In this document: positions 37,849 through 45,685 of the stretch, piece by piece
Layout: each line of letters starts with the position of its first letter
Numbering within the stretch: position 1 is the stretch's first letter
Assembly: GCF_024448895.1 (NCBI RefSeq)
Contig: NZ_JAMOIC010000009.1
Span: forward strand, 1 to 64,000
DNA length: 64,000 nt
Reading direction: 5' to 3'
DNA from: Stutzerimonas stutzeri
GTDB lineage: Bacteria; Pseudomonadota; Gammaproteobacteria; Pseudomonadales; Pseudomonadaceae
Made by a program: the position numbers and the translations under genes
The notes under the pieces: generated by a model
Told to the model about the DNA's origin: nothing
Database searches by the model: none
What the model saw: only the letters and a program-made list of their open reading frames with translations

Positions 37849-39128
37849 TGGACGCGCTGGTTCTACTCGGCAGTTTCGCTGTCCTCTTTCTGCTCCGTAT
37901 GCCGGTGGCCTACGCGCTGGGCCTGTCCGCGCTGATCGGCGCCTGGTGGATCGACATTCCATTCGACGCGGTGATGATCCAGGTAGCTGGTGGCGTCAAC
38001 AAGTTCTCACTGTTAGCCATTCCGTTCTTCGTCCTGGCCGGCGCGATCATGGCCGAAGGTGGCATGTCCCGGCGCCTGGTGGCTTTCGCCGGGGTACTGG
38101 TCGGCTTCGTTCGTGGCGGTCTGTCGCTGGTCAATATCATGGCCTCGACTTTCTTTGGCGCGATCTCCGGATCGTCACTGGCTGACACTGCCTCGGTCGG
38201 TTCGGTGCTGATTCCCGAAATGGAAAAGAAGGGCTATCCGCGGGAGTTCTCAACTGCCGTAACTGTCAGCGGCTCGGTTCAGGCGTTGCTGACGCCACCC
38301 AGCCACAACTCGGTCCTCTACTCGCTCGCTGCAGGCGGCACGGTGTCCATCTCATCGCTGTTCATCGCGGGCATCGGGCCAGGCTTGTTGCTGAGCGCAG
38401 TGATGATGACCATGTGTCTGATCTTTGCTCGGGTGCGCAACTACCCAAAGGGCGAGGTCATCCCGCTCAAGCAGGCGTTGAAGATCTGTGTCGAAGCGCT
38501 TTGGGGCTTGATGACGATGGTCATTATCCTCGGCGGTATCCTCTCCGGGATATTCACGGCGACCGAGTCTGCGTCGATTGCAGTGGTCTGGGCGTTCTTC
38601 GTGACCATGTTCATCTACCGCGACTACAAGTGGCGCGAACTGCCTAAGCTGCTGCATCGCACCGTTCGCACCCTGTCGGTGGTAATGATCCTGATCGCCT
38701 TTGCAGCAAGCTTCGGCTACATCATGACGCTGATGCAGATACCCTCGAAGATCACCACGATGTTCCTGACTCTGTCGGACAATCGCTATGTGATCCTCAT
38801 GTGCATCAATTTGATGCTGCTGGCGTTGGGCACGCTGATGGACATGGCTCCGTTGATCCTGATCCTGACACCGATTCTGATGCCAGTGATTCTGGGTATC
38901 GGGGTCGACCCAGTGCACTTCGGCATGATCATGCTGGTCAACCTGGGCATTGGATTGATCACTCCACCGGTGGGCGCTGTGCTCTTCGTCGGTGCGGCCA
39001 TCGGTAAGGTGACCATCGAGAACACCGTGAAAGCGCTGCTGCCCTTCTACTGTGCGCTGTTCCTGGTGCTGATCGCCGTTACTTACATTCCAGCAATCTC
39101 ACTCTGGTTGCCGAGCATGGTGCTCTGA
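37848..39128 (+). CDS. TRAP transporter large permease (DctM family)
   Basis: 426 residues, about 12 transmembrane helices. DctM motifs: FFVLAGAIMAEGGMSRRL, MASTFFGAISGSSLADTASVGSVLIPEMEKKGYPREFSTAV, GIFTATESASIAVVWAFFV, and LGIGLITPPVGAVLFVGAAI. It drives sodium-coupled uptake of the acid bound by the DctP protein. A strong terminator follows 23 bases after the stop. Confidence 0.95.
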   Translation: MDALVLLGSFAVLFLLRMPVAYALGLSALIGAWWIDIPFDAVMIQVAGGVNKFSLLAIPFFVLAGAIMAEGGMSRRLVAFAGVLVGFVRGGLSLVNIMASTFFGAISGSSLADTASVGSVLIPEMEKKGYPREFSTAVTVSGSVQALLTPPSHNSVLYSLAAGGTVSISSLFIAGIGPGLLLSAVMMTMCLIFARVRNYPKGEVIPLKQALKICVEALWGLMTMVIILGGILSGIFTATESASIAVVWAFFVTMFIYRDYKWRELPKLLHRTVRTLSVVMILIAFAASFGYIMTLMQIPSKITTMFLTLSDNRYVILMCINLMLLALGTLMDMAPLILILTPILMPVILGIGVDPVHFGMIMLVNLGIGLITPPVGAVLFVGAAIGKVTIENTVKALLPFYCALFLVLIAVTYIPAISLWLPSMVL

Positions 39129-39151
39129 CAGTCATTTACAGATGGACGAGG

Positions 39152-39177
39152 ACGCCGCCCACCCGGGCGGCGTTTTA
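39152..39177 (+). terminator. Rho-independent terminator of the udh-TRAP operon
   Basis: ACGCCGCCC, loop ACC, then GGGCGGCGT and a T-run. Confidence 0.85.
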
Positions 39178-39285
39178 CTTTATTAGCCATGAACGATCTA
39201 CACAGCGAAACGACGAAGTACTGCCAACTCCGGCTGCAGACAGCAGCCGGACATAGTGATGTTGCATAGGACAGGATTGACCACG

Positions 39286-40194
39286 ATGCAAACCCCAGCA
39301 CCATTTCCCCGTCACATCGCCGTACTGGTCCTGGCGACACTGGCTTGCTCGTTCGCGGCCAACCATGTCGCTGCGCGCATTGCGTTCGATCACAACACCG
39401 GCCTGTTGCTGGCTATGCTCTGCCGCGCCGGTGTAACGCTGCTGGCGTTAGCTGGGATTGTGCTATGGCAGCGTCAGTCCCTGCGCTTGAGCGGCAGTAC
39501 ATGGCGCTGGCAGATCCTTCTAGGGCTGCTGATTGCGGTTCAGAGTTTTTGTATCTACTCGGCCGTAGCACGCATTCCTGTTGCACTGGCTCTGCTGGTA
39601 GTCAATCTCTCGCCAATACTGCTGGCACTGCTTACGTGGGCGCTCGGCGGCCCGAGACCAACCCGTCAGGCCGCGGCGATCATGGGCTTGATTTTGGTCG
39701 GCCTCGTATTGGTGCTGGACGTCCCGACACGGCTGATGAGTAGCGAGGCGCCCGATGGTGAATGGCTGGCCGGCATTTTGTTCAGCCTAACCGCAGCCGG
39801 GGTGTTCGCTCTGGCGCTATGGGTCACCGAACATAAGCTCTCGAGCATGGCCGGTTCGGTGCGGAGCATGCTGACGCTGGTTTTGGTCTTTGGCGCTTCG
39901 GCCCTGCTCGGTGCAACCGGCCTGATACCGGGAGGGCTAGGCTTGCCCAACGCAACCGCCGGTTGGATCGCGCTGGGCTGTCTGGTGCTTCTCTATGGCG
40001 CGGCTTTCTCCACGCTCTTTATCTGCATGCCGCGACTGAACATCGCTCGCAACGCGCCAGTCATGAATGCGGAACCCGTCGCGGGCATGCTGCTTGGCTG
40101 GTTGGTGCTTGGCCAGTTGCTGGCCCCCCTGCAGATTCTGGGCGGCCTCATCGTGGTGGGCGGTATTGTCCTTCTGGCGTATCGCAAGAATTGA
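39286..40194 (+). CDS. DMT-superfamily (EamA) permease
   Basis: 302 residues with ten hydrophobic segments in two EamA repeats (first from LVLATLACSFAANHVAARIAF, second from GWIALGCLVLLYGAAFSTLF to ILGGLIVVGGIVLLAYRK). Members export metabolites or amino acids. It lies after the operon terminator and before the regulator gene, so its link to uronate use is only positional. ATG 39286 has AGGA upstream; GTG 39256 is possible. Confidence 0.8.
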   Translation: MQTPAPFPRHIAVLVLATLACSFAANHVAARIAFDHNTGLLLAMLCRAGVTLLALAGIVLWQRQSLRLSGSTWRWQILLGLLIAVQSFCIYSAVARIPVALALLVVNLSPILLALLTWALGGPRPTRQAAAIMGLILVGLVLVLDVPTRLMSSEAPDGEWLAGILFSLTAAGVFALALWVTEHKLSSMAGSVRSMLTLVLVFGASALLGATGLIPGGLGLPNATAGWIALGCLVLLYGAAFSTLFICMPRLNIARNAPVMNAEPVAGMLLGWLVLGQLLAPLQILGGLIVVGGIVLLAYRKN

Positions 40195-40316
40195 TCAGGC
40201 GAACCAGAGCATAGCTAGCACGCCTGGCGCCAAGCGGGAGCGCAATAACGAAGCGCTGCGCCTATCGGCCAGTATAGAAAGGATGCTCGCTGGACGGTTT
40301 GGGTCCGTAAATTCGG

Positions 40317-41069
40317 TCAGTCGTCCGTCTCGGCTTCTTCGTGCGCCTGGCGCAAGCGCTCGCGGCTGTTGGTCAGGTGCAAGCGCATCGCCGCTCTCGC
40401 GGACTCGGCATCCTGGCGGGCGATCGCATCATAGATCTGCTCGTGTTCACGACCGAGGCGCTGCTGATAGTGCGGCTGATCATCATGAGCCAGACGAGCA
40501 GAATTCAGGCGGCTGCGCGGAATGATTGCCGTGCCCAGGTGATTCATGATGTCGGTGAAGTACCGGTTGCCCGTTGCTTCCGCGATCTGAAGGTGGAACT
40601 GGAAGTCGGATACCGCTGCTTCGCTGGAAAGCGCTGCGCTTTGCTGCAACGAATCGAGAAAAGCGCGCATGGCAGCCAGTTGTTCGGGTGTGCGACGTAG
40701 TGCGGCAAGGCCTGCGGATTCGACCTCGAGACTGATACGCAGCTCCAGGATCGACAGCACATCACGCAGCGTACCGATGGTGGCCGGATCGATCCGCAGC
40801 CCGGTGGTGCTTGGCGTATCAAGCACGAAAGTGCCGATGCCATGGCGCGTTTCTACCAGGCCAGATGCCTGCAGCCTCGAAATCGCCTCTCGGACGACCG
40901 TACGGCTCACACCCTGAGCCTGCATGATCGCCGACTCGGTTGGCAGCTTGTCGCCACGCTTGATGTGGCCATCACGTATTTGCTGCGACAGCTCCGTTAC
41001 CAGCTCCTGCGCAAGGCTGCGGTGCTTTCTGCGAACACGCGGTGGGGCAATCTGGTTTTCCATGAGCAC
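40317..41069 (-). CDS. GntR-family regulator, FadR (FCD) subfamily
   Basis: 250 residues. Winged helix-turn-helix at about 20-90 (SLAQELVTELSQQIRDGHIKRGDKLPTESAIMQAQGVSRTVVREAISRLQASGLVETRHGIGTF is spread over these residues) and a C-terminal FCD helical domain with the metal/ligand residues in VSDFQFHLQIAEATGNRYF and the HEQIYDAI and RAAMRLHLTNSRERL helices. FCD proteins sense carboxylates. Its own upstream region has two copies of the operator core, and the same core occurs at five other promoters here, so it is the best candidate for the regulon's repressor, released by an aldarate or uronate. Confidence 0.9.
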   Translation of the reverse strand: MLMENQIAPPRVRRKHRSLAQELVTELSQQIRDGHIKRGDKLPTESAIMQAQGVSRTVVREAISRLQASGLVETRHGIGTFVLDTPSTTGLRIDPATIGTLRDVLSILELRISLEVESAGLAALRRTPEQLAAMRAFLDSLQQSAALSSEAAVSDFQFHLQIAEATGNRYFTDIMNHLGTAIIPRSRLNSARLAHDDQPHYQQRLGREHEQIYDAIARQDAESARAAMRLHLTNSRERLRQAHEEAETDD

Positions 41070-41105
41070 ATCGATCTCGTTGAAGCCAAGTTATCCTTAT
41101 CATAG

Positions 41106-41143
41106 CCGAGTAGTTGTACGATAACTATCCGACCACCGTATAT
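41106..41143 (-). promoter_or_regulatory. Two overlapping operator-like sites upstream of the FadR-type regulator gene
   Basis: On the minus strand 41125-41106 reads GTTATCGT-ACAA-CTACTCGG, the same left half and centre as the kdgD site. On the plus strand 41124-41143 contains ATCCGACCACCG, which matches the udh site core (ATCCGACAACCG) in 11 of 12 bases. This suggests autoregulation. Confidence 0.5.
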
Positions 41144-41234
41144 TGACTAGTCGACCTTATGTCCGAAAACGCTGCTGAATTTCGGTGGGTTCTATACTGC
41201 ATTGGACCTAGCCATTTATCAGGAGACTGACATC

Positions 41235-41474
41235 ATGCGCCGCACAATGCTATTTCTCGCTGCAGCCGTTGTAAGCACCCCACTCTGGGCCATGCACTGC
41301 CCAATGGACATGGCCAAGATCGACGAGCAATTACAGTCAAATCCGCCAGCCGATCCTGCGATTCTGACCCGGGTCAAATCGCTACGTGAGGAAGGCGAGA
41401 AGCTACACAACGCGGGCGATCATGAAGGCTCGCTCAAGGTTCTCGGCGAAGCTCAGGAGTTGTTGGACAGCTGA
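41235..41474 (+). CDS. Small exported protein of unknown function
   Basis: 79 residues: signal peptide MRRTMLFLAAAVVSTPLWA, then MHCPMDMAKIDEQL and a helical tail (ILTRVKSLREEGEKLHNAGDHEGSLKVLGEAQELL). The mature N-terminus has an HCPMDM cluster (His, Cys, Met) that might bind metal. The helices resemble a single tetratricopeptide-like hairpin. AGGAG lies nine bases before ATG 41235. I know similar short periplasmic proteins from pseudomonads but no function. Confidence 0.7.
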   Translation: MRRTMLFLAAAVVSTPLWAMHCPMDMAKIDEQLQSNPPADPAILTRVKSLREEGEKLHNAGDHEGSLKVLGEAQELLDS

Positions 41475-41502
41475 GCGCAGCGTCTTCCCGGCAGCGTCTT
41501 GA

Positions 41503-41763
41503 TCAACGAGCGCTGTCGGCGTCCTCCGAACACCTGATCCGCAGTTCCTTTCGCTCGAAATTCTCCTCACTGCTCAACGTCTCGAACCCGTCCGGGCAGA
41601 CTGAGGCTGCCCGTGCTTCGCATTCCGATTGTCCTGCAGCTTTGGCGCAAGCAAAGACGTACTCATCATCACCCTCCGGCGGCGGAACGGATTCGAAGCT
41701 TGAGCAACCGCCAATGAGTCCGGTGGCGATGACCAACAGAACCGGCTTGAAATCAATCTGCAT
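41503..41763 (-). CDS. Small putative lipoprotein
   Basis: 86 residues with a type II signal sequence (VLLVIATGLIGGCSS; lipobox IGGC). The mature part contains three more cysteines (FACAKAAGQSECEARAASVCPDG) and a fourth near the end (IRCSED), which may form disulfides. The start is at MQIDFKPV; a longer frame would overlap the Rsm-type sRNA gene region on the other strand. Function unknown. Confidence 0.65.
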   Translation of the reverse strand: MQIDFKPVLLVIATGLIGGCSSFESVPPPEGDDEYVFACAKAAGQSECEARAASVCPDGFETLSSEENFERKELRIRCSEDADSAR

Positions 41764-41780
41764 ATAACTGCCTTGGAGTT

Positions 41781-41798
41781 TGTACGCTATGGCTGACA
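41781..41798 (+). promoter_or_regulatory. GacA-box-like upstream activating sequence
   Basis: TGTACG-CTATGG-CTGACA fits the GacA element TGTAAG-N6-CTTACA with one change in each arm. Its centre is about 66 bases before the predicted start of the Rsm-type RNA, the distance usual for rsm promoters. A -10-like TATGAT lies at 41843-41848. Confidence 0.65.
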
Positions 41799-41854
41799 CA
41801 GCCTGGTGGGTTTCGTCCATTCCTGCCGACCCGCGATCTGAATATGATTCTCTC

Positions 41855-41975
41855 CAGTAGCGCAGGACGCGCAACGAGACAGGATGCTCGAATGGACCAG
41901 CCGGCAGACGTCGGCATCAGGGACTACGGAACGACAGACACAACGCCTATAGCCCCGCCTCGTGCGGGGCTTTTT
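41855..41975 (+). ncRNA. Rsm-type regulatory sRNA (RsmX/Y/Z family)
   Basis: A gene of about 120 nucleotides with no reading frame. It carries five GGA motifs (GCAGGACG, ACAGGATG, AATGGACC, CAGGGACT, ACGGAACG) spaced along the transcript and ends in a Rho-independent terminator. A GacA-box-like element and a TATGAT -10 are upstream. Such RNAs titrate the translational repressors RsmA/RsmE/RsmN through GGA motifs in loops. The response regulator gacA is at 60916-61560 in this window, and a mobile RsmN-like gene at 51668-51874. Exact ends are estimated. Confidence 0.72.
41951..41975 (+). terminator. Rho-independent terminator of the Rsm-type sRNA
   Basis: AGCCCCGC, loop CTCGT, GCGGGGCT, then a T-run. 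Confidence 0.9.
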
Positions 41976-41987
41976 AATGGCCGGCTA

Positions 41988-42269
41988 TCAGCGTGGATTG
42001 GGCGCGTCATCGAGCTCGGCATTGTCGACATCAATGTCGGGCACATCTTCATCAAGCACTGCATCGTCATCGGAATCCAGCGGCACCTCACCATCGTTGT
42101 GAGGCAATTCGTCGATGCCCGCTTCATCGCCAGGATTCACGTCGGTTCGCTCCGTACCCAGCGGCGGCGGCGATCCAGGGACGAGGATTCCGTCATCGTT
42201 CGCATCAGCGCCGCTACTCAGATTTTGCTGATCGCTCGACAGTCCATCATTTCGGTGCTGGGTAGTCAT
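41988..42269 (-). CDS. Small strongly acidic protein
   Basis: 93 residues starting MTTQHRNDGLSSDQQN, with GGAGG directly upstream of ATG 42269. The C-terminal two thirds are dominated by Asp and Glu with Pro and Gly (GEVPLDSDDDAVLDEDVPDID). No domain is recognisable and it is probably disordered. Pseudomonads have comparable small acidic proteins without known function. Confidence 0.55.
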   Translation of the reverse strand: MTTQHRNDGLSSDQQNLSSGADANDDGILVPGSPPPLGTERTDVNPGDEAGIDELPHNDGEVPLDSDDDAVLDEDVPDIDVDNAELDDAPNPR

Positions 42270-42479
42270 AACCGCCTCCGCTCGTTGGTCTTGTATATGA
42301 GAGGCTGAGTCCGCTTCGACGTTCAGAGCAAAAGCAGCCACTAGTCCTGAACCGAATCACGATGGAGTATCAGCAAATAAATCGTGCCGGCGCACCCATG
42401 CAACCACCCTCAGAGTTGCACCCTGCCCAGCTGCTCGTTATAGTCCTGCGCCGCGACTACACGTCGCGTGATCATCCAG

Positions 42480-42566
42480 GCCCGGATGGCGAAATTGGTA
42501 GACGCAAGGGACTTAAAATCCCTCATCCGAAAGGGTATGCGGGTTCGATTCCCGCTCCGGGCACCA
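42480..42566 (+). tRNA. tRNA-Leu (anticodon UAA)
   Basis: 87 nucleotides with an encoded CCA. Acceptor GCCCGGA pairs with TCCGGGC. The anticodon arm is AGGGA-CTTAAAA-TCCCT (anticodon TAA). The long variable arm (CATCCGAAAGGGTATG) is that of a class II tRNA and the T arm has GGTTCGATTC. The 3' 23 bases are the attachment site of the element that follows. Confidence 0.96.
42544..42566 (+). other. attL, left attachment site of the integrated element
   Basis: The 23-base 3' end of tRNA-Leu, from TTCGATTC to CACCA, is repeated at 52158-52179 with one G missing. Confidence 0.85.
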
Positions 42567-42609
42567 AGAGCATGATTTCAGACGTCCCCATGTGAACCTG
42601 AAACCCAGT

Positions 42610-42637
42610 AAAACCGGCCTCCGTTGCCGGTTTTGTT
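42610..42637 (+). terminator. Rho-independent terminator of tRNA-Leu
   Basis: AAAACCGGC, loop CTCCGTT, GCCGGTTTT. It now lies inside the element, so the element supplies or preserves termination of the tRNA transcript. Confidence 0.8.
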
Positions 42638-42677
42638 GTATCTGGGGTCATACGAATGCATCTATACATACCATCTG

Positions 42678-42701
42678 TTTAGGGGTACGTTTAGGGGTAC
42701 G
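42678..42701. repeat. Left pair of 12-bp integrase arm-type repeats
   Basis: TTTAGGGGTACG occurs twice in tandem. The inverse CGTACCCCTA follows at 42719-42728, between the ribosome site and start codon of the integrase gene. The same pair recurs at the right end of the element (52081-52104). These are probably arm-type binding sites for the integrase, and the inverted copy may allow autoregulation. Confidence 0.65.
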
Positions 42702-42727
42702 CAGGTTCGATAATGGAGCGTACCCCT

Positions 42728-44038
42728 ATGGCGCGCACGGTCACCCCTCTTTCTGACTCAAAATGCGAAGCATCACGCCCCCGTGATAAGGACTACAAAC
42801 TGTCCGACGGCGGCGGCCTGTTCCTGCTTGTGAAGGCGAACGCGAGTAAGGTCTGGCGCTTCAAGTTCAAGCGTCCTGACGGCAGAGAAGGACTCGCTAC
42901 CTTCGGCAGCTATCCAGCAACTGGATTGAAAGCAGCCAGGGCCAAACGAGCCGAGGCGACGGAATTGCTCGCAAAGGGTATAGACCCAATCGAGCACGAA
43001 GGTCAGAAACGGATCAAGGCGGCGCAGTCATCATGCAATACCTTCAAGGCCGTTGCGCTGGAGTGGCACACGAGCATGGCCGGCAAATGGTCGAAGGGTC
43101 ACGCCACCCGTGTAATGAACGAGTCCGAAGCCGATCTATTCCCGCTGCTTGGGGACCGTCCTATCGCTGACCTCAAGACCAGCGATCTGCTGGCCGCGTT
43201 AAAGCTGGTGGAGAAGCGCGGCGCATTGGATCTAGCCGGCCGGCTGCGGCAACGCGTCGTTGGCATCATGCGAACCGGCGTCCAGCGCAACATGATCGAC
43301 TACAACCCAGCGCTTGATCTGCTGGGAGGCACCGCCACGCCGAAGACAAGGCACCGCCCTGCCCTGCCATTGGAGCGACTCCCCGAGCTGCTGGAGCGCA
43401 TCGAGGCCGACACCGGGCGGCCGCTAACCCGTCTGGCCGTACAGCTCACCTTGCAGGTATTCATCCGTTCCAGCGAGCTCCGATTTGCCCGCTGGGATGA
43501 GATCGACTTCGGCCGTTCTATGTGGATCATCCCCGGCGAGCGTAAGCCCATCGAAGGCGTGAAGCACTCGCACCGTGGCGCCAAGATGGGCACACCGCAC
43601 ATGGTGCCGCTGAGTCGCCAGGCATTTGCCACCCTGGATGCAATCAAGCCGCTTACTGGCCGCTTCGAGCTGGTCTTTGCTGGCGATCACCACCATTGGA
43701 AGCCGCTCTCGGAAAACACGGTTAACAAGTCGCTGCGCCGCATGGGCTATGACACCAAAGCGGACGTATGCGGGCACGGTTTCCGCACTATGGCTTGTTC
43801 GGCGCTGGTGGAATCCGGCTTATGGAGCCGCGACGCGGTAGAGAGGCAGATGAGCCACCAAGAGCGCAATGGCGTCCGCGCCGCTTACATCCACAAGGCA
43901 GAACACCTGGAAGAACGCCGGCTGATGATGACCTGGTGGGCGGACTACCTCGACGCCAACCGCCACCAGCACATCACGCCATATGAGTTCGCGCACCGTG
44001 GCAAAAGTGGCGCCAACGTAGTGGAGCTAAGGGCATGA
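42728..44038 (+). CDS. P4-type tyrosine integrase
   Basis: 436 residues. The N-terminal DUF4102 arm-binding domain is visible (RDKDYKLSDGGGLFLLVKANASKVWRFKF overlaps residues 20-50), followed by the SAM-like domain and the catalytic domain: Arg in IRSSELRFARWDEI, HxxR in CGHGFRTMACSAL, and the Tyr in RAAYIHKAEHLEER. It integrates and excises the element at tRNA-Leu. GGAG at 42715 fits ATG 42728 (MARTVTPLSD) better than ATG 42713. The stop overlaps the next gene by four bases. Confidence 0.95.
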   Translation: MARTVTPLSDSKCEASRPRDKDYKLSDGGGLFLLVKANASKVWRFKFKRPDGREGLATFGSYPATGLKAARAKRAEATELLAKGIDPIEHEGQKRIKAAQSSCNTFKAVALEWHTSMAGKWSKGHATRVMNESEADLFPLLGDRPIADLKTSDLLAALKLVEKRGALDLAGRLRQRVVGIMRTGVQRNMIDYNPALDLLGGTATPKTRHRPALPLERLPELLERIEADTGRPLTRLAVQLTLQVFIRSSELRFARWDEIDFGRSMWIIPGERKPIEGVKHSHRGAKMGTPHMVPLSRQAFATLDAIKPLTGRFELVFAGDHHHWKPLSENTVNKSLRRMGYDTKADVCGHGFRTMACSALVESGLWSRDAVERQMSHQERNGVRAAYIHKAEHLEERRLMMTWWADYLDANRHQHITPYEFAHRGKSGANVVELRA

Positions 44039-44658
44039 AGAAAATGAAGCCTCAGCAAACAGGCGGTGGGGTTGATGAATCCTTGCCTGAACGGTGCGTT
44101 GCGCTAATTCAGCAACTGCCTGGCGACACGAAAGAAGTCGAACGTCTTATCGGTATACGCGTGGGGCAATACCGAAGCGATTGGAAGTTTCATAAGACCA
44201 TGGCGACCAAGGCTCAGACCATCAAGCATCTTCACTCCATAGCGGATCAAGCGCAGCGATTGAATGAGTCGATCAAATTAAATCCTGAAAACGCTAGAGC
44301 AAAACTGAAGGACGTTTACCGCCTATCTCCGTGGAGGACTTCGTACAACGACATGGAATACGAGCTGGGCATATGGCTTACAAGATTGCATGTCGCCACG
44401 ACGGAAGTAGCCAAAGAATTTGAGTCGTACAGGGGTAAATCTGGAGGTCAATTGAAGAACCTCGAACGCTGGCTCCTATCAGACGTTTCAGAGCTTCTCC
44501 AGAACCACTCCAATCACCAGCTTACAGAAAAGGAAATCGTTGATTTAGCGGCAAACATCATCATTGCCGCAGGCATCGCAAACGTACCTGCGACAGAAGA
44601 AGCAGCTCACAGGGCTTTCAAGCGTTTGCAGCGCGAGGCGGCGATTCAACCTAAATAG
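44035..44658 (+). CDS. Hypothetical protein downstream of the integrase
   Basis: 207 residues, mostly predicted helix, with no membrane segment or signal. It begins MKKMKPQQTGG in an ATGA overlap with the integrase stop. Notable parts are AQRLNESIKLNPENARAKL and NHQLTEKEIVDLAANIIIAAG. I do not recognise a family. Placement suggests a role linked to integration, or simply cargo. Confidence 0.6.
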   Translation: MKKMKPQQTGGGVDESLPERCVALIQQLPGDTKEVERLIGIRVGQYRSDWKFHKTMATKAQTIKHLHSIADQAQRLNESIKLNPENARAKLKDVYRLSPWRTSYNDMEYELGIWLTRLHVATTEVAKEFESYRGKSGGQLKNLERWLLSDVSELLQNHSNHQLTEKEIVDLAANIIIAAGIANVPATEEAAHRAFKRLQREAAIQPK

Positions 44659-44733
44659 GTGCAATCACCGCACTATCTCTCAGTCATTCTCTGTGAATAA
44701 TGGGGGGCATCCAAACCAAACGGATGCTCTCAA

Positions 44734-44958
44734 ATGCTCACAAGCCACCCCAGCGTAGACCAATCTCTAATCTCCCAGACCGAAGTCTGCAAAGCCATCG
44801 GCCAAACTCGCAGCGGCCTACAAAAGCTGCGCGAGAAAGATTCAACCTTTCCCAAGCCGATCAAGTTTGGTGCCACCCGGCAATCAGCCTCGTACTACGT
44901 TGTTGCCGAGGTGAATGCCTGGCTTCGGGCCAAGATCGAAGCGAGGGACTGCGCATGA
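44734..44958 (+). CDS. AlpA-like DNA-binding regulator
   Basis: 74 residues with a winged helix-turn-helix of the AlpA/MerR-like type: LISQTEVCKAIGQTRSGLQKLREKDSTFPKPIKFGATRQS with VAEVNAWLRAKI is spread over residues 12-70. AlpA proteins activate excision or early genes of P4-like islands. The stop overlaps the next gene (ATGA). Confidence 0.8.
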   Translation: MLTSHPSVDQSLISQTEVCKAIGQTRSGLQKLREKDSTFPKPIKFGATRQSASYYVVAEVNAWLRAKIEARDCA

Positions 44959-45239
44959 AAAAGGCCGCCCCGGCGAAGGAAAGCGGCCTGCACAACATGC
45001 ACGCCGATTATAACCATCACCACATCAACGACCACCGTCAGTTCTTCATCGAACAGGTGTTGCCGCTCATCGTCGGTTATGCCCGCAAGAGCAGCGCCCC
45101 GTCTGATGATGTGATCCTCGTTTCTTTTCTCAGCCTCTCGACGATCTTGCAAGTAAGAGGCTTCAGCCGCGCCACGCTAATAACTACTGTCGATGCTTCG
45201 CGCCTTCCGATTCACACCGCGCCGGAGGGTTTGCAATGA
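44955..45239 (+). CDS. Small element protein of unknown function
   Basis: 94 residues, His-rich near the start (LHNMHADYNHHHINDHRQFF), then a hydrophobic helix (ILVSFLSLSTILQV). Both ends overlap neighbours by four bases (ATGA), showing translational coupling. No family recognised. Confidence 0.55.
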   Translation: MKKAAPAKESGLHNMHADYNHHHINDHRQFFIEQVLPLIVGYARKSSAPSDDVILVSFLSLSTILQVRGFSRATLITTVDASRLPIHTAPEGLQ

Positions 45240-45685
45240 ATGAACTTGCCCCGGTCTGCGCCCAGAGGTATTGTCTGCCCGTCGCTGCAAAATCAGCGAC
45301 CTGGATTGGCGTCCTGAATTCCAAGGCGGACACACCGCCTAACGAGCGGTTTTTTTGTGTCCGCAACATGGCTAGTCCTTTATGGGCGGGCCGTGTGGGG
45401 AGCATTCGTGCTCAGCAGCCCTTGGACTGCCACGCCAACCTGCACGGTTCCGCCCTCCATGATTGGCGTCATGGCCGCGGAGTTTTAAGCCGCTATCCAA
45501 GGACTACCACCATGACAATCCGTCATACCCTTACCCTCAATCCGTCCAAATCCCACGCTGCCGCCTGGAAGGCCCGCGCGTTCGCTGCCCTGCGCGCTGA
45601 TTCAAGCCTGGCTGTACGTCTGCGCCGATATAACTTGGCCATGGAGCGTGCCCGCGCTCTGGAAGCCGAAGGAGGTGCGCAATGA
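45236..45685 (+). CDS. Ash/Icd-like protein (P4-type leader region)
   Basis: 149 residues. The centre (WIGVLNSKADTPPNERFFCVRNMASPLWAGRVGSIRA, residues about 23-60) matches the conserved part of phage Ash and host-division-inhibitor Icd-like proteins found ahead of P4-type replication genes. An in-frame ATG at 45512 with AAGGA upstream would give a separate 57-residue basic peptide (MTIRHTLTLNPSKS), so this frame may hold two products. A terminator hairpin lies inside it at 45331-45357. Confidence 0.55.
   Translation: MNELAPVCAQRYCLPVAAKSATWIGVLNSKADTPPNERFFCVRNMASPLWAGRVGSIRAQQPLDCHANLHGSALHDWRHGRGVLSRYPRTTTMTIRHTLTLNPSKSHAAAWKARAFAALRADSSLAVRLRRYNLAMERARALEAEGGAQ
45281..45300 (+). promoter_or_regulatory. 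Stem-loop in the satellite leader
   Basis: GTCGCTG, loop CAAAAT, CAGCGAC: a perfect 7-bp stem about 30 bases before a terminator hairpin. P4-like elements use structured leader RNA of this kind for immunity by premature termination. Confidence 0.45.
45331..45357 (+). terminator. Intragenic terminator in the Ash/Icd-like leader
   Basis: ACCGC, loop CTAACGA, GCGGT followed by seven T, with outer arms GACACA/TGTGTC able to extend the stem. It lies within an open reading frame upstream of the replication genes, so it probably acts as an attenuator. Confidence 0.6.
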
